Assembly: GCF_030730925.1 (NCBI RefSeq)
Contig: NZ_JAVAMB010000019.1
Span: 31,408 to 95,407 of the forward strand
DNA from: Flavobacterium sp. DG2-3
GTDB taxonomy: Bacteria; Bacteroidota; Bacteroidia; Flavobacteriales; Flavobacteriaceae
DNA: 64,000 nucleotides
Direction: 5' to 3'
In this document: positions 8,648 to 14,734 of the stretch, in pieces
Layout of the letters: the number at the start of each line of letters is the position of its first letter
Numbering within the stretch: the stretch's first letter is position 1
Translations under genes and position numbers: made by a program
Notes under the pieces: model-generated
The model's input: only the letters and a program-made list of their open reading frames with translations
What the model was told of the DNA's origin: nothing
The model's database searches: none

Positions 8648-10888
8648 CTAATCAATTAATAACTGTGTAACAAGAGCAGCATTCATTGCCCATTGCGCGT
8701 TGTACACCTCATCAGCATTTTCACTATCAATAATCGTTAAACCTTGAGCTTCCGCTTTTAGTTCTAATAAATTACCGATATTCAATTTGCTGCTCAATTT
8801 TGCCAATAAAGCCTGAACTCCTTTGAAATCCAAACCTCCTACGACCTGACCTCCGAAAGTCATCTCTAACCAAACGATTTCTCTTTTGGCTACATCCAAC
8901 GCCCCAAACACCAAACCTTTGGCAACATTTTGCGTCACACGAACCTGATGATCTACACACGACGGATCGTACGCAACACCTGTTCGCTCCGAAATTTTCA
9001 TCGGATATTTGCTATTCATCCAACCTACAACCAAATTTGGCGTGATACTTCCGTTGCTGTATGCATTACAAGTAAAAGTTACAAATTTTGCCTTCGCTTT
9101 CGCTAATTCGTCGATGTTGATATTGATGTATTCAGCTGTTCCAATTTTATTCGGAATGCTTCTGATATCACCGCTATGCTGACAACCCGTAGTCGTCAAT
9201 CGGCTGAAAGAACACATATCTGAACGGTCTTCGTAAGCGACATGACAGCTTAAATCCATATCTAAATGTTGCGCTGGCAAGTCTTTACCCCATTGCATAA
9301 ACAATCGCACTTCGTTTCCTTCAACTGGGAAACGTGTTCCCATTAAAGCAACTGGCAAATCTTGAACAGTCTCACTTCTATCGCCAATTGAAACTGGCAT
9401 ATTGTACAATTGCGGATCGATATAGATTGTCTTATTTGGATTTGAAACCGACGCAAATCGTTTTTTCATAGCCAAAATAGTCAATTCTTCGATTTGATTT
9501 TTCATTGTTTCCAACTGCACATCATCGTACAACTTCAACAATTGGTTTGATCCAACACGTTTGTTTGTTCCGCCCAAAGGCTTCACGCTTCGCTGCATGT
9601 TTACATCAAAGTAGTTTTGTGCATACATATTTAAAGTAAACACCAATCTTGCCGGAACTTTATCGATCACTTCTTCGAAATGCCCAATTGTTTCATCAGC
9701 TCCAAACCAAAGCATATTCGAGAATAAAGAACGGGCAAATAATCCTGGACGCTGTTTCAATAAAGCAAATGTTTTATCGGCATCAAATTTTAATCTTGAC
9801 GAATTTACTTTGCTTTGCCAAACATCATACACTTTGTTGTAGAATACATCCATTAAAAAATTCAATTTCTCAAATCCTTTTCTTTTGCTGTATTCTGCCA
9901 AACGCAACGCACGGATAAGCCGAACCCACATTCCGCGTTTCGGATGCATGATTTCGCACATCGCCTCAACCTCCATTTCCATATCATTTAACCAATTTGC
10001 CACCATCAAACATTCTTTTCGAGAATATTTAAGTTTCAAATCTTTTGGAGATGCAACTTTTGCCTGCGCGCTTGTATCTAATGCATAATGAAAATGCTGA
10101 TTGTTTTTAGACGCTCTTTTAATAATCGTTTTTGGCTCAATAATCTGCAATAAACCAGTATTTTTATACCACAAATAACGCAAGATATCTGTTGGTGTTT
10201 TTAAAAATTGAGATGCCAAATCTTCATTACCGTTTTCAATCAAAAGATCGATTACCAGCATTAAAGTTTCCTTCATGGCAACATCTGTTTTTGGCAAAGC
10301 CAAATATTTCATCGCTATTTTTAAACTATCAACCTGAGTTGCGTCTAAAGCGGTTTTAGATTGCAATAACGAAATATAGAAATCATTTAAGTCTTTCTCA
10401 TTCCACAATTCCAACACTTTTAATTTGCTTCCTTGACCGATATTTTCCAGTTTACCAAATTCAAACGGAGTTCCGCAGAACGGACAACCATTGTATCTTT
10501 CTAAAGGAAAAGTATTATCTGGAATTATATGTCCGCATTGCAAAGTTGTTCCGTTTTTTGTTTGGAAAATATTTGAAAAATACGTGATAATATGATCTAA
10601 AACAGATTCATTTGTTGGCACATTCCATTCTCTAACCAATGGTGTCCAGTTTTTATCAGTTCCTAAAACTTCTCTTAAGACTTCTAAAACTTCAATTTTA
10701 TATTTTAGGTTTATATTATTTAGCGCCTGCAATAATGTTTCAGAAAACGTAAATCCTAATTTTGCAACATTAGCTGCTAAAACCGAAGTTGTTCCTGATA
10801 AATTCTTGTTTTCATTCACAATCATTTCTGATGGAATAAAAATGGCATTTTGACGTAAACTGATTTTTAATAATTCTTGCGTTTTCAT
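8648..10888 (-). CDS. RING-domain/TerD-like protein of the MXAN_6230/SCO0854 type
   Basis: A 746-residue cytosolic protein. A small zinc-binding element with LQCGH near residue 117 and CPFCG near 136 gives a RING-like C/H pattern. The middle is helical. The C-terminal part resembles TerD-family stress proteins: MDLSCHVAYED, CQHSGDIR near 572, and YININIDEL. This combination matches what is annotated as the MXAN_6230/SCO0854 family, whose biochemical role is not known to me. Its ATG (10888) lies 60 bases after the last of four 20-bp repeats and 163 bases downstream of a tRNA-like RNA, so all three are probably on one transcript. It precedes rtcB on the same strand, which suggests a shared role in RNA damage response. 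Confidence 0.72.
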   Translation of the reverse strand: MKTQELLKISLRQNAIFIPSEMIVNENKNLSGTTSVLAANVAKLGFTFSETLLQALNNINLKYKIEVLEVLREVLGTDKNWTPLVREWNVPTNESVLDHIITYFSNIFQTKNGTTLQCGHIIPDNTFPLERYNGCPFCGTPFEFGKLENIGQGSKLKVLELWNEKDLNDFYISLLQSKTALDATQVDSLKIAMKYLALPKTDVAMKETLMLVIDLLIENGNEDLASQFLKTPTDILRYLWYKNTGLLQIIEPKTIIKRASKNNQHFHYALDTSAQAKVASPKDLKLKYSRKECLMVANWLNDMEMEVEAMCEIMHPKRGMWVRLIRALRLAEYSKRKGFEKLNFLMDVFYNKVYDVWQSKVNSSRLKFDADKTFALLKQRPGLFARSLFSNMLWFGADETIGHFEEVIDKVPARLVFTLNMYAQNYFDVNMQRSVKPLGGTNKRVGSNQLLKLYDDVQLETMKNQIEELTILAMKKRFASVSNPNKTIYIDPQLYNMPVSIGDRSETVQDLPVALMGTRFPVEGNEVRLFMQWGKDLPAQHLDMDLSCHVAYEDRSDMCSFSRLTTTGCQHSGDIRSIPNKIGTAEYININIDELAKAKAKFVTFTCNAYSNGSITPNLVVGWMNSKYPMKISERTGVAYDPSCVDHQVRVTQNVAKGLVFGALDVAKREIVWLEMTFGGQVVGGLDFKGVQALLAKLSSKLNIGNLLELKAEAQGLTIIDSENADEVYNAQWAMNAALVTQLLID

Positions 10889-10947
10889 TTTTTTAATTTT
10901 TTAAAATTTAGATAATTGCGTTTCTGATTTCTACCTAAAAGAGTTTT

Positions 10948-10967
10948 GAAGTAAGAAACACTTGACC
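10948..10967 (-). repeat. Two-part 20-bp repeat, copy R4
   Basis: Plus-strand GAAGTAAG, six variable bases, TTGACC (on the transcribed strand GGTCAA-N6-CTTACTTC). It lies in the probable 5' leader of the RING/TerD-like gene. All four copies keep the spacer at exactly six bases. Confidence 0.75.
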
Positions 10968-11019
10968 TAAAATTGGAGTGTAATTGACCAACTAATAATA
11001 TCTGGTGGGTTTCCCCGAA

Positions 11020-11039
11020 GAAGTAAGTTAATCTTGACC
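11020..11039 (-). repeat. Two-part 20-bp repeat, copy R3
   Basis: GAAGTAAG-ttaatc-TTGACC on the plus strand. On the transcribed strand it begins 11 bases after the 3' end of the tRNA-like RNA and is followed by a small GGG-GAAA-CCC hairpin with a GNRA loop. Confidence 0.75.
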
Positions 11040-11050
11040 CTCGTTTTAGT

Positions 11051-11166
11051 GAAGCAGATGGGATTCGAACCCATGACATGGACATTAGAAGTGTACGAAG
11101 TAAGTTTGGATTGACCTTTGAAGGATAATTTCAAAACTACCTGCTCTACCGCTGAGCTACTGCTTC
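11051..11166 (-). ncRNA. tRNA-like RNA with expanded anticodon/variable region
   Basis: On the minus strand the ends form a perfect 7-bp acceptor stem (GAAGCAG/CTGCTTC). There is a D arm GCTC-AGCGGTA-GAGC and a T arm ATGGG-TTCGAAT-CCCAT, followed by a possible discriminator A. No CCA is encoded. D and T arms are separated by about 66 bases instead of about 23. The region directly after the D arm can form a weak 5-bp stem GGUAG/UUAUC (two wobbles) with an 8-base loop UUUUGAAA. Alternatively a 7-bp stem UUUUGAA/UUCAAAG closes a 7-base loop. Repeat copy R2 lies inside the insert. It cannot be read as a normal tRNA; a processed tRNA mimic or decayed tRNA are the options. Confidence 0.7.
11097..11116 (-). 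repeat. Two-part 20-bp repeat, copy R2, inside the tRNA-like RNA
   Basis: GAAGTAAG-tttgga-TTGACC on the plus strand. It is located in the insertion between the anticodon-like stem and the T arm of the tRNA-like RNA, so the tRNA-like fold carries the same module that flanks it. Confidence 0.75.
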
Positions 11167-11217
11167 AATTTATATAAAGAGATAATGGCATAAGTATAAA
11201 TCGTGGAAAGGTTTCTA

Positions 11218-11237
11218 GAAGTAACTTAAACTTGACC
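11218..11237 (-). repeat. Two-part 20-bp repeat, copy R1
   Basis: GAAGTAAC-ttaaac-TTGACC on the plus strand, one base off the other copies. It is the first copy on the transcribed strand, about 50 bases downstream of the -7-like TTTG at 11291-11288 and 52 bases before the tRNA-like RNA. Confidence 0.75.
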
Positions 11238-11287
11238 TGCTTTATTTAATTTTTTATTTCTATGAACGTTTGTTTTTTATTTCTGAA

Positions 11288-11326
11288 CAAAGATTTCTAA
11301 ACTAGTGCGCAGTTATTTTGCGTAGT
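11288..11326 (-). promoter_or_regulatory. Promoter of tRNA-like/RING unit with inverted-repeat operator, copy 2
   Basis: The same 23-bp imperfect palindrome as at rtcB (11304-11326) is followed after 12 bases by TTTG (11291-11288) on the minus strand. The stretch GAAATCTTTGTTC around the TTTG is identical to the one in copy 3. Transcription would start near 11280 and run through repeats R1-R4, the tRNA-like RNA and the RING/TerD-like gene. Confidence 0.6.
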
Positions 11327-11338
11327 GAAATTTAAATC

Positions 11339-11731
11339 TTACAATATAATTTTTCTAAAATAGTTTTCCTGTGTTTTTTCTTTAATGATTACTTTATTTA
11401 AATTGAATTCTATATAATGACTCAACCAACAATCTGAAATCTCTGAAGCAACTTCATTACCACATACACATACTTTATTTAAACTATTGAAATTTGAACT
11501 TCCACAACATCCAAGAAATCTTGATTTATCGGAATGGTCTTTTAAATTATAATTATCAATAGAAACCATAATAGATTTGTTTTTAGATTGACCATTAATA
11601 ACAATACTAAAATTGTTTTTCGGCATTATATCCTTATTCTCATCCCAACATAAATCCTTTTCAGGAATTTCCAATAATTCTTGAGTTAACTCAACTTCAC
11701 ATTCTATACAGTAAATTTTTATAGTTCTCAT
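11339..11731 (-). CDS. Small Cys-rich hypothetical protein, 130 aa
   Basis: I choose the ATG at 11731 (MRTIKIYCIECEVEL), which sits about 22 bases after the -7-like TTTG of its promoter; the longer frame to 11770 would overlap that promoter. The protein has CIEC near the start, a single Cys in DLCWDEN, GCCGSSN in the middle and KVCVCGNE, suggesting a bound metal. There is no signal peptide. I do not recognise the family. Its promoter carries the same 23-bp inverted repeat as rtcB and the tRNA-like/RING unit, which ties it to the RNA repair cluster. The region has low GC. Confidence 0.65.
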   Translation of the reverse strand: MRTIKIYCIECEVELTQELLEIPEKDLCWDENKDIMPKNNFSIVINGQSKNKSIMVSIDNYNLKDHSDKSRFLGCCGSSNFNSLNKVCVCGNEVASEISDCWLSHYIEFNLNKVIIKEKTQENYFRKIIL

Positions 11732-11752
11732 AATTGTTTCATTTTGATAGAA

Positions 11753-11791
11753 CAAAGATTTCAAAACCACTACGCAATTATTTTGCGCAGT
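11753..11791 (-). promoter_or_regulatory. Promoter of Cys-rich gene with inverted-repeat operator, copy 3
   Basis: The 23-bp palindrome at 11769-11791 differs from copy 1 at three positions, two of which keep the inverted symmetry. TTTG at 11756-11753 follows after 12 bases, as in copy 2. The operator again covers the expected -33 region. Confidence 0.6.
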
Positions 11792-12035
11792 AAAAAAAGA
11801 ATTTTAAATTTGAGTAAAACAATTGATAGCAAAAGCGAATAAGTCCCAGAGGGAAGGCATATTTGTAGTTATTGCGAATTCTATTTCAAGGACCCCAGCG
11901 GGGTGACATATTTTATGATAAGCATAAAAGCTGAAGTGTCGCTCCGCTGGAGCTTTTGATCCTTTCGTGATAAATTGGCTATAAATATTGCGCTCTTCCA
12001 GAGCTTTTTATTCGATTTAAACAAAAAAACAAAAT
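11792..12035. repeat. Intergenic region with CCAGCGG-type repeat
   Basis: Between the Cys-rich gene and the HD gene there is a short dispersed-looking element with 'accccagcggggtgaca' (11893) and 'gtcgctccgctggagctt' (11938), which are partly complementary and can form a hairpin. Other than this and AT-rich sequence I see nothing. Confidence 0.5.
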
Positions 12036-12653
12036 ATGAATCTCAATAAAATCTACGCCGATTTACTTCGCACTATTGGCTTTTCAGAAAATGAAATTCA
12101 GCAGAATTGGTTGGATTTAGAAAAGGCATATTCCAAAAAATCAAGACATTATCATAATCTGACGCATCTACAAGAAATGATTGCCAGTTTTGAAAAGTAT
12201 CGAGATCAGCTTCAAAATCCGAACGAAATATTATTTTCAATTTTTTATCACGATTTTGTGTATTCGGCTTCGAAAAAAGATAACGAACTTAAAAGTGCTG
12301 AATATGCTTTGAGTGTTTTGGGTGAAAAAAGCAATCTCAATAAACAATTAGTTTTTGATGCCATTTGCGCGACACAACATCACGCGTATAATGCAAATGA
12401 AGACATTAATTGGCTAATTGATTTTGATTTGAAAATTCTCGCCAAAGACTGGGAAGAGTATAAAATCTATTTTGATCAAATCAGAAAAGAATATCGCATT
12501 TATCCTGATTTTCTATACAAACCTGGACGCGCAAAAGCTTTGAAACATTTTCTGGAATACGAATTTATTTTTCAAACGGATCAATTCCGAAGTTTATATG
12601 AAGATCAAGCTAGAGCAAATATTGAAAAAGAGATTTCTTTATTAACAACGTAA
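12036..12653 (+). CDS. HD-superfamily metal-dependent phosphohydrolase
   Basis: A 205-residue protein of the predicted metal-dependent HD phosphohydrolase family. Visible motifs are RHYHNLTHL (first His), FYHDFVY with the HD pair near residue 70, ATQHHAY near 113, and a later D in WLIDFDLKIL, as expected for an HD metal site. HD enzymes of this group hydrolyse phosphate esters of nucleotides or nucleic acids, but the substrate of this subgroup is not established. It starts the plus-strand pair with the WYL regulator, divergent from the RNA repair genes. Removal of terminal phosphates would fit an RNA end-healing step, but that is inference only. Confidence 0.8.
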   Translation: MNLNKIYADLLRTIGFSENEIQQNWLDLEKAYSKKSRHYHNLTHLQEMIASFEKYRDQLQNPNEILFSIFYHDFVYSASKKDNELKSAEYALSVLGEKSNLNKQLVFDAICATQHHAYNANEDINWLIDFDLKILAKDWEEYKIYFDQIRKEYRIYPDFLYKPGRAKALKHFLEYEFIFQTDQFRSLYEDQARANIEKEISLLTT

Positions 12654-12678
12654 ACGCGTGAGGGATGGGAACGGCATC

Positions 12679-12715
12679 CTTTTGTGGTCTCGTTTTTTTT
12701 ACGAGACCACAAAAG
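12679..12715 (+). terminator. Strong hairpin after the HD gene
   Basis: A perfect 15-bp inverted repeat (CTTTTGTGGTCTCGT at 12679-12693 with 12701-12715) closes a loop of seven T. The flanks 'gcgtgagggatgg' and 'cccgacccggagggacacgccc' look like a dispersed flavobacterial repeat that carries this hairpin. It probably separates the HD gene from the WYL gene. Confidence 0.65.
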
Positions 12716-12971
12716 ATATAGTGGACAGCCCGACCCGGAGGGACACGCCCATAATATACTAGGAGAAATTAATCTCGCAAAGACGCTAAGGCGCAAAGTT
12801 TTTTTAATTCAAAGAGTATTAAGATTTGTTTCACGCAGATTTTACAGATTTGAGCAGATCTAAAAAGATTTTTTTTATTAATTCTGCTAAATCTGCATAA
12901 ATCTTTTTTAATCTGCGTGAAACAAAAAAAATTGCGCCTTCGCGACTTTGCGAGCAAAAACAACACAACGT
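12716..12971. repeat. Repeat-rich gap before the WYL gene
   Basis: Contains 'tctcgcaaagacgctaagg' (12773) and its complement-like 'ttcgcgactttgcgagc' (12939), enclosing a 'tttcacgcagattt' / 'aatctgcgtgaaaca' pair (12829 and 12910). The nested arrangement can fold into one long hairpin of about 180 bases. No operator-like 23-bp palindrome is present here. Confidence 0.6.
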
Positions 12972-14009
12972 ATGTCACAAAACAAAAACGCCCTAATCCG
13001 CTACAAAACCATCGACAAATGTCTGCAGAATAAATACAGGCAATGGACATTGGAAGATTTAATCGAATGCTGTTCTCAGGCTTTAGAAGAATATGAAGGA
13101 CGCAAAATTCCGATTAGCAAGCGAACCATTCAGATGGATATTCAGATGATGCGCAGCGAGAAACTGGGTTATAATGCACCAATCGTAGTTTACGATAAAA
13201 AATATTATAAATACGACGATGAAGATTTTTCGATAACTGATATTCCGCTGACCGAAACGGATATGAATGTTTTGACCGAAACGGTTTCGATGCTGAAACA
13301 GTTTAAAGACTTCTCATTGTTTAGCGATGTTTCGGATATTTTACAACGACTGGAAGATAAAATCTATTCGGAGAAATCGCATACCAAACCTGTTATTTAT
13401 CTGGATAAAAACGAAAACTTAAAAGGTCTTCATTATCTGGACGAAATCTATCAGGCGATCATCAAAAAAATGGTTTTGATTATTACCTATAAATCGTTTA
13501 AATCGAGAGAAGAAACCAAATTTCATTTTCATCCTTTTATTTTAAAGGAATTCAACAACCGCTGGTTTTTAATCGGAAAGAAAAAAGCATCACAACCTAT
13601 TACAAATTTGGCTTTGGATAGAATCGTTTCTATCGATTACGATTTTAACCTTCCTTATATAGAAGAAGATTTTGATGCCGATACTTATTATCAAGATATT
13701 ATAGGTGTAACGGTAAATTCTGGTTTACAGCCGAGACGCATCGAACTTTGGATTGACGCTTCAAATGCACCTTATGTAATTACGAAGCCACTGCATCATT
13801 CGCAGAAATTAATTAAAGAAAATGAGGATCACAGTATTATTGTACAGCTTTTTATTTCTCCTAATTATGAAATGGAAAGATTGTTACTGGGTTTTGGCGA
13901 TTCCATTGAAATTTTGCGTCCTGAATATTTACGAAATCGTATGCGAAAGATTCTTCAAAACGCAATTTTGAGATACGAACCAAAAGACAATACTGAATTA
14001 AATACATGA
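12972..14009 (+). CDS. WYL-domain transcriptional regulator
   Basis: I take the ATG at 12972 (MSQNKNALIRYKTIDKCL), since the upstream extension reads into a repeat; this gives 345 aa. An N-terminal winged helix-turn-helix (about residues 1-75, with KRTIQMDIQMMRSE as recognition region) is followed by a WYL domain (about 145-240, with FHFHPFILKEFNNRWFLIG) and a WCX-like C-terminus. WYL proteins sense ligands, often nucleic acids or nucleotides, and frequently control defence and repair genes. Position next to the rtcB cluster makes it the best candidate to bind the shared 23-bp inverted repeats. Confidence 0.88.
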   Translation: MSQNKNALIRYKTIDKCLQNKYRQWTLEDLIECCSQALEEYEGRKIPISKRTIQMDIQMMRSEKLGYNAPIVVYDKKYYKYDDEDFSITDIPLTETDMNVLTETVSMLKQFKDFSLFSDVSDILQRLEDKIYSEKSHTKPVIYLDKNENLKGLHYLDEIYQAIIKKMVLIITYKSFKSREETKFHFHPFILKEFNNRWFLIGKKKASQPITNLALDRIVSIDYDFNLPYIEEDFDADTYYQDIIGVTVNSGLQPRRIELWIDASNAPYVITKPLHHSQKLIKENEDHSIIVQLFISPNYEMERLLLGFGDSIEILRPEYLRNRMRKILQNAILRYEPKDNTELNT

Positions 14010-14180
14010 TTTTTTGAATTATCCAGAATTAAAACCAATATAAATACTGCAAAGATATTTTTAAGCTGTTTAAATTGTTAAAATTTCAAAAAAGAATAGT
14101 ATATTTCAAAATAAATAAACCACAAACCCCTATAAATCAAAGGGATTTTTTAACTAACCAAAAATTTATGAAAAAATAAT

Positions 14181-14212
14181 ATGCATGCATAGTATTTTTT
14201 GATTATATTTGA
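14181..14212 (+). promoter_or_regulatory. marR promoter with palindromic operator
   Basis: TATATTTG at 14205-14212 matches the flavobacterial -7 box TAnnTTTG. A perfect 12-bp palindrome, TATGCATGCATA (14181-14192), lies where the -33 element would be. MarR proteins usually repress their own promoter through such palindromes, so this is a likely autoregulatory site. Confidence 0.6.
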
Positions 14213-14229
14213 AATCGATATAGTTACCT

Positions 14230-14688
14230 ATGAAAGACAAAACGATAGATTATATTTTGAGAGCAACATGGCAGGCTGTTTCAAGAATGTATAATGAAGA
14301 GGCTGCAAAATACGATGCGACAATGGCAACGGGATTTGCTCTGTTAAGTATTGACAAAGAAGAAGGAACTCCGTCAACGGCTTTGGGACCACGAATGGGA
14401 ATGGAAGCTACAAGCCTTACGAGAACATTAAAATCTATGGAAGACAAAGGTTTGATTGTTCGCAAAAAAAATCCAAGCGACGGAAGAGGCGTTTTAATCT
14501 ATCTGACTGAATTTGGAAAAGAAAAAAGAGAGCTTTCTAAAAACACGGTTTTGAAGTTTAATGAGACCGTTAGAAAACACGTATCAGACGAAAAGTTAAA
14601 TCATTTTATTGAGGTTTCTGAAATCATTAATGAATTGATTCACGATAAAAATATTTTTAATCAAACAGAAAACGCAGAAAAGGAATAG
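14230..14688 (+). CDS. MarR family transcriptional regulator of the fad operon
   Basis: A 152-residue winged-helix protein. The MarR core is visible: ALGPRMGMEATSLTRTLKSMEDKGLIVRKKNPSDGRGVLIYLTEFGKE, i.e. recognition helix followed by the beta-wing with the DGR motif. It starts 46 bases ahead of fadN on the same strand and is most likely cotranscribed. MarR proteins in this position usually repress beta-oxidation genes and respond to acyl-CoA or other small acids. The 12-bp palindrome in its promoter is the probable operator. Confidence 0.88.
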   Translation: MKDKTIDYILRATWQAVSRMYNEEAAKYDATMATGFALLSIDKEEGTPSTALGPRMGMEATSLTRTLKSMEDKGLIVRKKNPSDGRGVLIYLTEFGKEKRELSKNTVLKFNETVRKHVSDEKLNHFIEVSEIINELIHDKNIFNQTENAEKE

Positions 14689-14734
14689 TTTTTAAAGCTG
14701 TTCACTTTCTACCACAAACAAACAAGTAACAAAT

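Noticed and set aside
8772..8960. Cys/Arg-rich 62-aa minus-strand frame
   Set aside because: Out-of-frame shadow fully inside the RING/TerD-like gene.
10885..11085. 66-aa minus-strand open frame between the RING gene and the tRNA-like RNA
   Set aside because: It overlaps the tRNA-like RNA 3' end and two of the 20-bp repeats, and has no coding character; it is an open frame by chance.
11051..11166. A normal functional tRNA
   Set aside because: No canonical 5-bp/7-base anticodon arm is possible and the variable region would be about 49 bases. Kept as a tRNA-like RNA.
10948..11237. The four 20-bp repeats as a CRISPR array
   Set aside because: Spacing is irregular (70, 79 and 121 bases between starts), each repeat has a variable core, and one is inside a tRNA-like fold. 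No cas genes.
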